A stretch of DNA of 64,000 nt from Catellatospora sp. IY07-71 (GCF_018326265.1 NZ_AP023360.1:536501-600500); one strand, 5' to 3'. Positions 1 to 8,891 are shown, counted from the first letter of the stretch. The notes: generated from the letters alone by a model not told the origin. Numbers and translations: made by a program.

Positions 1-1105
1 GCGGCCGGTGTGCGGCTGGAAGACCTTGTGCTGCTCGGCGGTGGACAGCCGGGCGTACAGCGGCAGGATCTCCGTATGCCGGAGGTTGCGTTTGCGCAGC
101 GCCTCGGCGGTGTCCCGGATCTCGCGCTCGCCGCTGAGGAAGACCAGCACGTCGCCGGCCGCCTCCAGGGCCAGCTCGTCGACCGCGTCGGAGATCGCCT
201 GGATCTGGTCGCGCTCGTCGTCGTTGTCGTCCTCGTCGCCCGCGACGACAAGCGGGCGGTAGCGGACCTCGACCGGGTACGTGCGCCCGGACACCTCGAC
301 GATCGGGGCCGGGACCGGCTCGCCGCCACCCGCCGGGACGGTCGCGAAGTGGGCCGCGAAGCGCTCCGGGTCGATCGTCGCCGAGGTGATGATCACCTTG
401 AGGTCGGGGCGGCGCGGCAGCAGCTGCTTCAGGTAGCCGAGGATGAAGTCGATGTTGAGGCTGCGCTCGTGCGCCTCGTCGATGATCAGCGTGTCGTACT
501 GGCTGAGCGTGCGGTCGTGCTGGATCTCGGCGAGCAGGATGCCGTCGGTCATCAGCTTGACCATGGTCTCGTCGCCGACGTGGTCGGTGAACCGGACCTT
601 CCACCCGACCACGCCGCCGAGCGGCGTCTGCAGCTCCTCGGCGATGCGCTCGGCGACCGTACGGGCGGCCAGCCGGCGCGGCTGGGTATGGCCGATCAGC
701 CCGCGCTGGCCGCGCCCGAGTTCGAGGCAGATCTTCGGGATCTGGGTGGTCTTGCCGGAGCCCGTCTCGCCCGCGATGATCACGACCTGGTGGTCGCGGA
801 TCGCCGCGGCGATGTCGTCGCGCTTCTGGCTGACCGGCAGCTCGTCGGGGTAGGTGACCTGCGGCACGTTGGCGGCCCGCAGGGCGATCCGCTCCTCGGC
901 CTTGGCGACGGCCTCCGTGATCTGCGCCACGGCGGCGTCCAGCGCCTCCCCGGGCTTCATCCGGCGTACGCCGTCGAGGCGCCGGGAGAGCCGACGCTGA
1001 TCCTGCGCCAACAGCACGTCGACGCGTTTACGCAGCTCTACGAGCTGGCTGGGGTTGCGGGGCGGCCTGTTGCGGCGCGCCGCCGGCTCGGACTGCGATG
1101 TCATG
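1..1105 (-). CDS. hrpA: ATP-dependent RNA helicase HrpA, 5' part
   Basis: This is the amino-terminal 368 residues of a DEAH-box RNA helicase; the carboxyl part lies left of the window. Visible motifs are the Walker A loop GETGSGKTTQ at residues 112-121, QPRRLAA (motif Ia) near 141, IIDEAHERS with the DEAH box at 209-212, and SATID about 30 residues later. HrpA proteins are about 1300 residues long, so roughly a quarter is present. The ATG at 1105 is the only start codon in the nearby upstream frame; a purine-rich stretch further upstream makes a weak ribosome site. The length and the QKRDDI lead-in before motif I fit HrpA better than HrpB. Confidence 0.92.
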
Positions 1106-1216
1106 ACGCCCGCAAGGATAAGCCGCTCCCCCGCCCGGACGACCAGCGGTTTTCGCTCACAGCGCCGACGGGGCCGGCCTGACCGCGACAGCGGCCACGC
1201 CGACCCCGCCGTACGT

Positions 1217-2635
1217 TCAGCGCAGGACCGGGCCCAGCGCGCCGATCAGCGCGTGGTCGTCGGAGTCCTGGCTCAGCTCCCACGCCATCGCGCCGCGCAG
1301 GCCGAGCAGCTTGATCAGCGCGGTGCGCTCGGCGAGCGACTTCGGATCGGTGTACACGATCGTGGTCGGCGCGGTGACCGTGCCGGACGCCAGCACGTGC
1401 TCCGCGGCCGGGTTGACCAGGTACGGCTCACCCGCGAGCGGGTTCCACCTGCGGGTCCAGCCGCCGGTGGCGGTGCCGTCCGGGCTGAGCACGCCCGCGA
1501 CGTCGACCAGGTCGTGGTACGACGGCTGCGGCTTCTGATCCCAGATCAGCGAGTCGGGGTTCATCCCGGTGTTGTCGAACGCGCCGTAGAGCCCGTCGGG
1601 GTTGCGGATGTACTGCACGCCGTAGAAGGGCACGCCGACGACGATCTTGTTGGCGGGCACCCCCTGGGCGAGGTAGTAGCCGACCGTGCCGACGGTGTTC
1701 CAGGTCCAGTCGCCCGCGTTCGGGTCGCGCGGGTCGCGGGTGAACAGGGTGCTCGGGCCGGCGACGGAGCCGCCGGGCACGTTGAAGTCGTAGGTCATGA
1801 TGTTGACCCAGTCCAGCGACTTCACGAACTCGCGCAGCTCGTAGTACTTGGTGGAGCTCTTGGCGGCGGGCAGCGCGGCGGTCAGCAGGTAGTGCTTGCC
1901 GTCGGCCTTGCCCTGCACGTCGAGCTGGCGGCGGAACTCCTGGGCCAGCAGCGTCGCGTTGTGGCGGTCCTCCGGGCCGTAGTCGACGTTGTTGTCGGCC
2001 TTGGCGGTCGGGTACTCCCAGTCCAGGTCGATGCCGTCGAAGATGCCCTTGGCGACGCCGATGCCGCCGGCGTCCTCCGGCCAGCCGCCGGTCGGCAGGT
2101 TGCCCTTGATGAAGGTGTCGATGCATGCCGCGACGAACGCCTGGCGGCGCTCGGCGGTCTTGGACACGCTGGAGAACCAGGTGGACTTCGTCCAGCCACC
2201 CAGCGAGATCTCGATCTTCAGGTGGGGGTTGGCCGCCTTCAGCTTGCGCAGCTGGTTGAAGTTGCCGTAGACGTTCTGGCCGGGGTAGGTGTCGGCGACC
2301 CCGTCCACGGTGTTCTCCGGACCCCAGTACACCTGCTGGTAGTCGGCCCACGGGTCGAGCACGTCGCAGCCCACCTTGCCGGTGGCCTGGTCGAACGTCG
2401 GCACCCCGAAGGCGTACTGGATCACGTTGAGCTTGTCGGCCGGGATGTCCTTGACGAAGTAGCCGCGCCCGTAGACGGACCAGTTCGTGAAGTAGGCGGA
2501 GATCACCTTCTTCGGCACGTCCGGCTTGGGGGAACCGCCCCCGGCAGCGGCCGCGGGGCCGGCGGCCAGGAATCCGGCGCCCAGGGCCAGGGCGAGCGCC
2601 CCGGCGACACCCGGGCGGAGCAGAGATCTGAGCAT
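1217..2635 (-). CDS. Secreted GH18 chitinase
   Basis: The product hydrolyses chitin as a family 18 glycoside hydrolase. A signal peptide (MLRSLLRPG, hydrophobic stretch, then GPAAAAGG) covers about residues 1-33. The catalytic motif DGIDLDWEYP lies near residue 199 with Glu as proton donor, preceded by SLGGW and followed by MTYDF and AMAWELSQDSDD, the usual barrel strands. There is no carbohydrate-binding domain, so this is a single-domain enzyme of about 472 residues. The ATG at 2635 was chosen because GGGAG lies 5 bases upstream and the signal peptide starts there; the frame stays open to 2692. The gene stands alone with an AT-rich promoter region. Confidence 0.93.
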   Translation of the reverse strand: MLRSLLRPGVAGALALALGAGFLAAGPAAAAGGGSPKPDVPKKVISAYFTNWSVYGRGYFVKDIPADKLNVIQYAFGVPTFDQATGKVGCDVLDPWADYQQVYWGPENTVDGVADTYPGQNVYGNFNQLRKLKAANPHLKIEISLGGWTKSTWFSSVSKTAERRQAFVAACIDTFIKGNLPTGGWPEDAGGIGVAKGIFDGIDLDWEYPTAKADNNVDYGPEDRHNATLLAQEFRRQLDVQGKADGKHYLLTAALPAAKSSTKYYELREFVKSLDWVNIMTYDFNVPGGSVAGPSTLFTRDPRDPNAGDWTWNTVGTVGYYLAQGVPANKIVVGVPFYGVQYIRNPDGLYGAFDNTGMNPDSLIWDQKPQPSYHDLVDVAGVLSPDGTATGGWTRRWNPLAGEPYLVNPAAEHVLASGTVTAPTTIVYTDPKSLAERTALIKLLGLRGAMAWELSQDSDDHALIGALGPVLR

Positions 2636-2704
2636 ATGCACTCCCATCGTTCGTCCAATGCGAACCTTCACGCGGGAGCGCGCAACAGTCAAGAGACCTA
2701 ACAG

Positions 2705-2717
2705 TTAGATTTCCTAA
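2705..2717. promoter_or_regulatory. TTAG-N5-CTAA inverted repeat upstream of chitinase
   Basis: An inverted repeat TTAG-ATTTC-CTAA sits about 70 bases before the chitinase start in one of the few AT-rich patches of this area. Its position suggests an operator or promoter element for the chitinase gene. The regulator is unknown and the site is short. Confidence 0.35.
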
Positions 2718-2736
2718 TTATCCCGAGCGGCGCAGG

Positions 2737-3744
2737 TCAGGCGCGCGCCGCCCGGGAGCCCGGCGCCCGGCGCGGGCGCACCGGCTCGTCCACGTAGTCG
2801 GGCTCGTCCCGCTCGTCGAGCGTGTCGGAGCCGATGAAGTAGGCCGGGCGGCCCTGGATGCCCTGGTAGATGCGGCCGACGTACTCGCCGAGCAGGCCGA
2901 GGCAGATCAGCTGGCAGGCGCCGAGGAAGAGCACCACCAGCGACAGCGACGTCCAGCCGGGCACGACCGCGCCCTGCCAGTACGCCCAGAGCACCTTGCC
3001 CGCGGCGATCACGCAGGCCAGCGCGCCGACCGCGCCCAGCCAGATGGCCAGCCGCAGCGGCGCGGCGGTGAAGCTGATGACGCTGTCCACGGTCAGTTTG
3101 ATCATCTTGCCGAGCGGGTACTTGCTGGTGCCCGCCGCGCGCTTCTCGCGCACGTAGGTGACCTCGCCGCTGGGGAAGCCGAGCCACGGCACCAGCAGGC
3201 GGTAGACCGGCGTCTGCTCGGGCAGGCCGCGCAGCGCGTCGACCATCGCCCGGCTCAGCATGCGGAAGTCGCCCGCGCCGTAGGGCATCTTCTTGCCCAC
3301 GATGCTGCGCATCAGCCGGTAGTACAGCCCGGCGGTGCCCCGCTTGAACGCGGTGTCGCTGGCCCGGTCGCCGCGCACGCCGTAGACGATGTCGAGGCCG
3401 CGCTCCTCGGCCAGGTCGAGCATCTGCGCGATGACCTCGGGCGGGTCCTGCAGGTCGGCGTCGATGGTGACCACGTAGTCGCCGCGCGAGCGGTGCAGGC
3501 CCGCGGTGAGCGCGGCCTGGTGGCCGCTGTTGCGGCGCAGCCGGACCAGGCGCAGCTGCGGCCAGTTGGCCCGCATGAGGGTGACCAGGGCCGCGGTGTC
3601 GTCCCGGCTGCCGTCGTCGACCGCGAGCACCTCGTAGGTGCGGCCCAGCCCGTCGAGGACCGGCCGCAGCCGGGCCACGAGCAGGGGAAGCACCGCCTCC
3701 TCGTTGTACATCGGGATGACGACGGTCAGTCTCGGCTCGGTCAC
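2737..3744 (-). CDS. GT2 polyprenyl-phosphate glycosyltransferase (GtrB/DPM1-like)
   Basis: This membrane-anchored family 2 glycosyltransferase probably moves a sugar from a nucleotide donor onto a polyprenyl phosphate carrier. The GT-A fold is shown by VVIPMYNEE at the start, VDDGSRDDT near residue 42 and the metal-binding IDADLQDPPE near residue 95. Two membrane helices follow (about 225-250 and 265-290), then GEYVGRIYQGIQGRP, typical of the GtrB/ArnC/DPM1 group. The tail after residue 305 is charged. The start is the GTG at 3744. No flippase or acceptor gene lies next to it, so the sugar and final polymer cannot be told. Confidence 0.88.
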   Translation of the reverse strand: MTEPRLTVVIPMYNEEAVLPLLVARLRPVLDGLGRTYEVLAVDDGSRDDTAALVTLMRANWPQLRLVRLRRNSGHQAALTAGLHRSRGDYVVTIDADLQDPPEVIAQMLDLAEERGLDIVYGVRGDRASDTAFKRGTAGLYYRLMRSIVGKKMPYGAGDFRMLSRAMVDALRGLPEQTPVYRLLVPWLGFPSGEVTYVREKRAAGTSKYPLGKMIKLTVDSVISFTAAPLRLAIWLGAVGALACVIAAGKVLWAYWQGAVVPGWTSLSLVVLFLGACQLICLGLLGEYVGRIYQGIQGRPAYFIGSDTLDERDEPDYVDEPVRPRRAPGSRAARA

Positions 3745-3786
3745 CCCGAAACCATAGCCATCGCGGGCCGAATGCTTAAGCGCCCG

Positions 3787-4560
3787 TCAGATGGAGAAGT
3801 CTGGATTATTCCTGATCACGGAGAACGTCGCGCCCTGCGGATCCTTCAGGATGGCGAAGCGCCCGGCGAGCGAGTCCTCCGGCGGCATCACCTTGATCGC
3901 GCCGAGGTCGAGCGCCTTCGCGTACGCCGCGTCGCAGTCGTCGACGGCGAAGTACACCGACCAGTGCGGCGCCATCGGGCCCCAGGCCGGGTCGATGGGC
4001 ATGGCCCCGGCGACCGGCCGCCCCTCCGCCTCGAACAGGGTGTACGTCAGCCCTTCGCCCATCGACACGTCGCGCATGGCGAGGCCGAACACCTCCTGGT
4101 AGAACACCTTGGCGGCGTCGACGTCGGAGGTCGTCAGCTCGTTCCAGGTGACGCTGCCGGGCTCGTTGGCCAGCTCGAAGCCGCCGAACGCCAGCGCCTG
4201 CCACGCGGACAGGAAGGCGCCCTCGGGGTCGGTGAAGACCGCCATCCGGCCCTGGCCCATCACGTCCATCGCCGGGGCCACCACCCGGCCGCCGTGCTCC
4301 TCGACCTTGATCGCGGTGTACTGGAGGTCGTCGGTGGCGAAGTACGTCGACCAGGTGCTGCCCCGGTCGAGGTCGGTGGCCGGGCCGAGACCGGCCACCT
4401 GGCGGCCGTCCTTGCGCAGGATGCGGTATCCCCCGGCGTCCGGGCCCAGGTCCTCGGCGGTCCAGCCGAACAGGCCGCCGTAGAAGGCGGCCGAGGCGTC
4501 CAGATCCGTGCTGCCGAGATCGACCCAGCACGGGGTGCCCTGCTCATACGTCTGCACCAT
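3787..4560 (-). CDS. VOC family protein with two glyoxalase-like domains
   Basis: Two tandem vicinal-oxygen-chelate domains make up this protein of about 257 residues: the first begins near GTPCWVDLGSTDLDAS, the second near GSVTWNELTTSDVDAA. Each has the beta-alpha-beta-beta-beta pattern with FYGGLFGW and FYQEVFGL helices. Such proteins bind small hydrophobic compounds or act as lyases or dioxygenases; no substrate can be assigned. The ATG at 4560 is preferred over the ATG at 4569 because the purine-rich GCGAGGA then lies at a suitable distance. It diverges from the TspO gene. Confidence 0.88.
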   Translation of the reverse strand: MVQTYEQGTPCWVDLGSTDLDASAAFYGGLFGWTAEDLGPDAGGYRILRKDGRQVAGLGPATDLDRGSTWSTYFATDDLQYTAIKVEEHGGRVVAPAMDVMGQGRMAVFTDPEGAFLSAWQALAFGGFELANEPGSVTWNELTTSDVDAAKVFYQEVFGLAMRDVSMGEGLTYTLFEAEGRPVAGAMPIDPAWGPMAPHWSVYFAVDDCDAAYAKALDLGAIKVMPPEDSLAGRFAILKDPQGATFSVIRNNPDFSI

Positions 4561-4612
4561 GCCTGCCATCCTCGCGGGTTTCGGCTCGCCGGGGGCGGGT
4601 TACCTGGAAGAG

Positions 4613-5107
4613 ATGAGCACTGACGCCGTACGCAGACCGCCGGGCACCCCCTGGGCGCTCGCCGGATTCGCATTGGCCGTGCTGGTCACGGCCGGGATCG
4701 GCGGGCTCGCCGTGAGCGACGCCGGCGGGCAGTACGCCGCGCTCGCCCGGCCCGCCTGGGCGCCGCCGTCCTGGCTGTTCGGGCCGGTCTGGACCGTGCT
4801 GTACGTGATGATCGCGATCGCCGGCTGGCTGGCCTGGCGCCGCGCCGGGTTCGGCCCCGCGCTGCTGGTGTACGCCGCCCAGCTGGTGCTCAACGCGGCG
4901 TGGACCCCGCTGTTCTTCGGCGCCGGCGCCTACGGCTGGGCGTTCGCCGAGATCACGCTGCTGTGGCTGGCCATCGGCGCGACGGTGTGGCTGTTTGCCC
5001 GGATCTCCCGCGCGGCGGCGTGGCTGCTGGTGCCGTACTGGCTCTGGGTCACTTTCGCGGCCGCGCTCAACTTCGCGATCTGGCAGCTCAACCAGGGTGT
5101 GTCCTGA
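4613..5107 (+). CDS. tspO: TspO/MBR family membrane protein
   Basis: This integral membrane protein of 164 residues belongs to the translocator/peripheral benzodiazepine receptor family, which binds porphyrins and other hydrophobic ligands. Five hydrophobic helices are visible and the family signature PAWAPPSWLFGPVW lies near residue 45, followed by the conserved LNAAWTPLFFGA and a final ALNFAIWQLN. The ATG at 4613 is chosen because the protein then begins a short distance before helix 1; GGAAG lies only 2 bases upstream, so initiation may be weak or leaderless. The gene lies between a divergent VOC gene and dps, which suits a redox or stress role. Confidence 0.9.
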   Translation: MSTDAVRRPPGTPWALAGFALAVLVTAGIGGLAVSDAGGQYAALARPAWAPPSWLFGPVWTVLYVMIAIAGWLAWRRAGFGPALLVYAAQLVLNAAWTPLFFGAGAYGWAFAEITLLWLAIGATVWLFARISRAAAWLLVPYWLWVTFAAALNFAIWQLNQGVS

Positions 5108-5184
5108 AAGACTGGCCCCGGTGTGCCGACCATGAGCCTGCGCTGGACCGCTTCCGCGCGGGCCGCAACGAGAGGAACACATCG

Positions 5185-5775
5185 ATGCCCACCACCAAGT
5201 CGCCCGGCAAGACCGCCACCCGCGGCAGCCAGCCCGCGCTGCACCAGAAGGGTGCGCAGATCCAGGAGTTCGGCACCGTGCGGCAGCTGCCCGTGGGCCT
5301 GTCCCACGACGCGCGCATGTACTCGTGCGAGCGGCTCAACCAGTGCCTGGCCGACACCCAGATCCTGTACAGCCTCTACAAGAAGCACCACTGGCTGATG
5401 CGCGGCCCGACGTTCTACCAGTTGCACCTGCTGCTGGACAAGCACGCGGGCGAGCAGCTGGAGCTCGTCGACGTGATCGCCGAGCGGATCCAGAGCCTCG
5501 GCGGCGTCGCCATCGGCGATCCCCGGCACATCGCCGAGATCACCGTGATCCCCCGCCCGCCGGACGGCGTGGAGGAGGTCCCCGCGATGATCTCCCGCCT
5601 CCTGGAGGCCCACGAGACCATCCTGATCGCCGCCCACGACGCGGCCCGCCGCGCCGACGAGATGGGCGACGACGGCACCAACGACCTGCTCGTCAGCCAG
5701 GTGATCCGCACCGGCGAGATGCAGGCCTGGTTCCTCGCCGAACACCTCGTCGACACCCCCCTCGTCGAGGTCTGA
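5185..5775 (+). CDS. dps: Dps-family DNA-protection ferritin
   Basis: The product is a 196-residue ferritin-like protein that oxidises and stores iron in a dodecamer and may coat DNA in starvation. The inter-subunit ferroxidase centre is recognisable in KKHHWLMRGPTFYQLH and LDKHAGEQLELVDVIAERI, with the expected His, His, Asp and Glu. A basic, disordered amino-terminal tail of about 25 residues (TTKSPGKTATRG) could bind DNA. The start is the ATG at 5185 with AGAGGA 8 bases upstream. The gene follows tspO by 77 bases and faces a stress-protein-like gene, with a long palindrome between them. Confidence 0.93.
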   Translation: MPTTKSPGKTATRGSQPALHQKGAQIQEFGTVRQLPVGLSHDARMYSCERLNQCLADTQILYSLYKKHHWLMRGPTFYQLHLLLDKHAGEQLELVDVIAERIQSLGGVAIGDPRHIAEITVIPRPPDGVEEVPAMISRLLEAHETILIAAHDAARRADEMGDDGTNDLLVSQVIRTGEMQAWFLAEHLVDTPLVEV

Positions 5776-5796
5776 CCCCCTCCCACCCGCCCCGAC

Positions 5797-5948
5797 CGCG
5801 TTGATCATGAACTTATGGGCGTGTTCGGCGGCGTGTCGCGACCCTGCCACCGTGATCGCCTAAACGGCCCGTCGAGGCCGCCGAGGTGATCACGGCGTCG
5901 GGGTCGCGACACGCCGTTCATCACGCCCATAAGTTCATGATCAACGCG
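5797..5948. repeat. Long nested palindrome between convergent genes
   Basis: The outer arms (5797-5823 and 5922-5948) are perfect 27-base inverted copies containing TTGATCATGAACTTATGGGC. Inside are a second pair (5831-5844 with 5901-5914) and a third (5850-5857 with 5888-5895). The whole can fold into one branched hairpin of about 150 bases. It separates the convergent dps and stress-protein genes, and the stop codon of the latter (5941-5943) lies inside the right arm. It may terminate both genes or be a non-autonomous repeat. Confidence 0.85.
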
Positions 5949-6435
5949 AAGGGGTGTCGGGGGTTTCGAGGAGGCGCAGGGCCTCGTCGGCGGCGGAGGC
6001 GTCGACCAGGATCTGGTAGCGGTCGGCCTGCATGGCCGAGACCGAGGAGAAGTCGTGGCGGCGGCCGCTGAGGACGTGGCCGGCCAGGCCGAACAGCGCG
6101 CCCGCGACCGCGCCGAACAGCGCCCCGTAGAGCACGAGCAGCAGCAGCGACATCAGCGGGGTGATCCAGTTGAAGAAGCCGAACAGCCAGGCGAACAGGC
6201 CGCCCACCAGCGCGCCGTTGAGCGCGCCCTGGCCCGCCGCGCGCCAGCCGGTCATCCGGCCGGTGACCTGCTCGACCAGGCTGAGCCCGCGGCCCGCGAT
6301 GGCCGTGCGCTCCACCGGGAAGCCCTGGTCGGAGAGGTGGTCGACGGCCCGCTCGGCCTCGGCGTACGTCTCGTAGGTCGCGATCACGACCTGTCCGCTG
6401 ACCCGGCTGTCCGCGGCCCAATCGGTCTGTGTCAT
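5941..6435 (-). CDS. General-stress-protein 17M-like membrane protein
   Basis: The 164-residue product begins with a small alpha/beta domain (VVIATYETYAEAERAVDHL) like that of Bacillus YflT/general stress protein 17M. Two glycine-rich membrane segments follow (about residues 70-95 and 97-120). The tail repeats the alpha/beta pattern in YQILVDASAADEALRLL. The function of the family is unknown beyond stress induction. The ATG at 6435 was chosen because GAGGAAGG lies about 6 bases before it; a GTG 18 bases upstream overlaps that ribosome site. Its stop codon lies within the palindrome shared with dps. Confidence 0.8.
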   Translation of the reverse strand: MTQTDWAADSRVSGQVVIATYETYAEAERAVDHLSDQGFPVERTAIAGRGLSLVEQVTGRMTGWRAAGQGALNGALVGGLFAWLFGFFNWITPLMSLLLLVLYGALFGAVAGALFGLAGHVLSGRRHDFSSVSAMQADRYQILVDASAADEALRLLETPDTPSR

Positions 6436-6516
6436 GGGAGCCTTCCTCGTCACGGCTGTCGTTGCCGACCGGGTACCCGGCGTGCGGTCAGGCCAATCCC
6501 GACGGCCGTTTCGCTG

Positions 6517-6960
6517 CTAGCGGACGGCGGGCCGGGTGCCGGGGGCGAAGCGGAACTGGACCCGCTCCATCAGCCCGCGGCGGCGGGTGTTGTGGAAGGC
6601 CGCGACCCGCCAGCCGCCGGGTTCGCGTACCAGGACATAGGTCTGGATCTTCGAGAGGGCGCGGCGGCGGCCCTTGAACGTGTCGCCGCGGCCGACCACG
6701 ACGGCGACGTCCGGGCCGAGGAACGTGGTGCTGACCGTCTCGGACGCCATCCGGGTGCCCTTGGTGAACGCCCGGAACAGGGCCCGGTGGCTCTCGGTGA
6801 TGTCGGCGCGGCCCCGGTAGCAGGTGCCGACGAAGGTGACGTACGAGGCGTCGGCGGTGAAGGCGCGGCCGAACGCGTCGGCGTCGGCGGCGTCCCAGGC
6901 ACGCACGATGCCGTCCAGGAGCTGCTGGATCGCGGCGAGGTCGGCGGTGCGGTCGGACAC
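6517..6960 (-). CDS. SnoaL-like (SgcJ/EcaC family) protein
   Basis: The 147-residue product has the cone-shaped alpha+beta barrel of the NTF2/SnoaL superfamily. Family signs are RAWDAADADAFGRAFTADA, YVTFVGTCYRGRADI and GGWRVAAFHNTR, matching the SgcJ/EcaC subfamily. Members bind small molecules and are often called oxidoreductases without direct proof. The GTG at 6960 is chosen because AGGAGG lies 4 bases upstream; the ATG 15 bases earlier would overlap that site. It is divergent from a marR gene and is the likely target of that regulator. Confidence 0.85.
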   Translation of the reverse strand: MSDRTADLAAIQQLLDGIVRAWDAADADAFGRAFTADASYVTFVGTCYRGRADITESHRALFRAFTKGTRMASETVSTTFLGPDVAVVVGRGDTFKGRRRALSKIQTYVLVREPGGWRVAAFHNTRRRGLMERVQFRFAPGTRPAVR

Positions 6961-6990
6961 GGGTCCTCCTAGCATGGTTACGGGTATACA

Positions 6991-7026
6991 GATACTGCAC
7001 AGATGCAATATCTGCATGCATGCAGA
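6991..7026. promoter_or_regulatory. Two overlapping palindromes, likely MarR operators
   Basis: The 93-base divergent spacer holds an imperfect inverted repeat GATACTGCA-N4-TGCAATATC (6991-7012) and a perfect 16-base palindrome TCTGCATGCATGCAGA (7011-7026). Both use TGCA half sites and overlap by two bases. Their place between a MarR gene and its divergent neighbour is typical for autoregulated MarR operators. Confidence 0.65.
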
Positions 7027-7053
7027 GATTAGTGCAGAGGAGCCCGCACCGCC

Positions 7054-7536
7054 ATGTCCGACGACACGCCGCCCAAGGGCCTGCCCGCGGGGGCCCACGA
7101 GGCGTTCCGGCGCCATCTCGACGCGGTGACCGCATACACGCAGGCGGCGGCGGACGCGGCCGGGATGCACCCCACCGACTGGGCCGCGCTCAGCGTGCTC
7201 AACCTGGCCGGCCGCCTGACCTCGGGCGAGCTCGCCGAGCGCACCGGCCTGACCACCGGCGCGACCACCCGCCTCATCGACCGCCTGGAGCGCGCCGGGC
7301 ACGTACGCCGCAACGCCGACCCGGCCGACCGGCGGCGGGTGCTGGTGGAGCCGGTGCCCGCGCTCGACGTGGGCCCGATCGTCGACCCGGCGCGGCAGCG
7401 GCTGGCCGAGGTGTTCCGGCGCTACCGGCCCGAGGAGCTGGCGGTGCTCTTCGACTACTTCGGACACGCCGCGGACGCGCTGCTCGCCGCCACCCACGAG
7501 ATACGCGCCCAAGCCACCGGCCGAACACGACCCTGA
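7054..7536 (+). CDS. MarR family transcriptional regulator
   Basis: This 160-residue winged-helix regulator shows the MarR layout: an amino-terminal dimer helix, HPTDWAALSVLNLAG, the recognition region LTSGELAERTGLTTGATTRLIDRLERAG, then a wing carrying DPADRRRVLVEP and dimerising helices at the end. Proteins of this family repress divergent genes until a small aromatic or oxidising signal binds. The ATG at 7054 follows the purine-rich GCAGAGGAGC at a suitable distance. The two palindromes just upstream are the likely binding sites, so it probably controls itself and the SnoaL-like gene. Confidence 0.92.
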   Translation: MSDDTPPKGLPAGAHEAFRRHLDAVTAYTQAAADAAGMHPTDWAALSVLNLAGRLTSGELAERTGLTTGATTRLIDRLERAGHVRRNADPADRRRVLVEPVPALDVGPIVDPARQRLAEVFRRYRPEELAVLFDYFGHAADALLAATHEIRAQATGRTRP

Positions 7537-7581
7537 GCGAGCGGGCCGGCTGCCGAGCGCAGCCGGATCGCGCACGCGGAG

Positions 7582-7651
7582 CGGCCGCAGTTTCGGGGAA
7601 ACTGCGGCTCAGCCAGCAGGAATTACTGCACTTTCCCCGAAACTGCGGCCG
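7582..7651. repeat. Palindromic spacer with TTTC-GGG-GAAA core
   Basis: The outer arms CGGCCGCAGTTTCGGGGAAA (7582-7601) and its exact complement (7632-7651) can form a 20-base stem. The left arm also folds on itself as CAGTTTC-GGG-GAAACTG. It lies between the convergent marR and acyl-CoA dehydrogenase genes and may terminate both. A related element lies at 21963-22025. Confidence 0.75.
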
Positions 7652-7696
7652 ATCACAGCCGGCGGCCGGCCCGGTGCGGGCCGGCCGCGGGAGGTG

Positions 7697-8851
7697 TCAG
7701 ATGACGCCCTTGAGGAGCTGGCGGGCCATGACGATGCGCTGGACCTGGTTGGTGCCCTCGTAGATCTGGGTGATCTTGGCGTCGCGCATCATGCGCTCCA
7801 GCGGGAAGTCCTTCGTGTAGCCGTAGCCGCCGAGCAGCTGGACCGCGTCGGTGGTGATGGCCATGGCCACGTCGGAGGCGAAGCACTTCGCGGCGGCGCC
7901 GTAGTAGGTGAGGTCGGCGTCGTCGCGCTCGGAGCGGGCGGCGGCCGCGTAGGTCAGCTCGCGCGCGGCCGTCAGCCGCATGCCCATGTCGGCGAGCATG
8001 AACTGCACGCCCTGGAAGTCGGCGATCGGCTTGCCGAACTGGCGGCGCTCCTTGACGTACGCCAGCGCCGCGTCGAGCGCGCCCTGCGCGATGCCGATCG
8101 CCTGGGCGGCGATGGTGACGCGGGTGTGGTCCAGGGTGCGCATGGCGGTGGCGAAGCCGGTGCCGGGCGCGCCGATCATGCGGTCGGCGGGGATGCGCAC
8201 GTTGTCGAGGTAGACCTCACGGGTCGGCGAGCCCTTGATGCCGAGCTTGCGCTCGGGGGCGCCGAAGCTGACGCCGGGGTCGGCCTTTTCGACGACGAAC
8301 GCGGAGATGCCCTTGGCGCCGACGCCGGGCTCGGTGACCGCGAAGACGGTGTAGTACTCGCTCACGCCGGCGTTGGTGATCCAGCGCTTGACCCCGTTGA
8401 GCACATAGTGATCTTCGTCACGAACTGCCCGGGTTGTCATGGCTGCGGCGTCACTGCCCGCCTCCGGCTCGGAAAGGCAGTAGGAGAACATGCCCTCGCC
8501 GGCCGCGACCTTGGGCAGGTAACGCTGCTTGAGCTCGGCGGACGCGGACAGCAGCAGCGGCATGGTGCCGAGCTTGTTCACCGCGGGGATGAGCGAGGAC
8601 GAGGCGCAGGCGCGCGCCACCTCCTCGATGACGATGGCCGTGGCCAGGGCGTCCGCGCCCGCGCCGCCGTACTCCTCCGGGATGTGTGGGGCGTGGAAGT
8701 CCGACGCGCGCAGTGCGTCCAGGCTGGCCTGCGGAAACTCGCCGGCCTCGTCAGCGTGGGCGGCGTTGGGGGCCACCTTGGCGTCGCAGACCTCGCGTAC
8801 CGCCTCGCGGATCGCCTTGTGCTCCTCGGAGAGCTGGTACAGGTCGAACAC
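7697..8851 (-). CDS. Acyl-CoA dehydrogenase
   Basis: The 384-residue flavoenzyme carries out the first, alpha-beta desaturating step of acyl-CoA oxidation. The family signatures are present: CLSEPEAGSDAAAMTTRA (FAD and substrate binding, near residue 125), RWITNAG, KLGIKGSPTREVYLDNVRIP, and at the end LLGGYGYTKDFPLERMMRDAK and IYEGTNQVQRIVMAR, in which the Glu is the usual catalytic base of short-chain and medium-chain enzymes. Chain-length preference cannot be read. The GTG at 8851 has GAGGAGG 5 bases upstream. A motif shared with the thiolase promoter lies about 40 bases before the start. Confidence 0.94.
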   Translation of the reverse strand: MFDLYQLSEEHKAIREAVREVCDAKVAPNAAHADEAGEFPQASLDALRASDFHAPHIPEEYGGAGADALATAIVIEEVARACASSSLIPAVNKLGTMPLLLSASAELKQRYLPKVAAGEGMFSYCLSEPEAGSDAAAMTTRAVRDEDHYVLNGVKRWITNAGVSEYYTVFAVTEPGVGAKGISAFVVEKADPGVSFGAPERKLGIKGSPTREVYLDNVRIPADRMIGAPGTGFATAMRTLDHTRVTIAAQAIGIAQGALDAALAYVKERRQFGKPIADFQGVQFMLADMGMRLTAARELTYAAAARSERDDADLTYYGAAAKCFASDVAMAITTDAVQLLGGYGYTKDFPLERMMRDAKITQIYEGTNQVQRIVMARQLLKGVI

Positions 8852-8891
8852 CGAGACCTCCTCTGACCAGTGATTCGTACCGGGCGGTAGC

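Noticed and set aside
2705-2717. The chitinase upstream repeat as a DasR site
   Set aside because: It lacks the ACTGGTCTAGACCA-type pattern known for DasR, so only an unnamed inverted repeat is reported.
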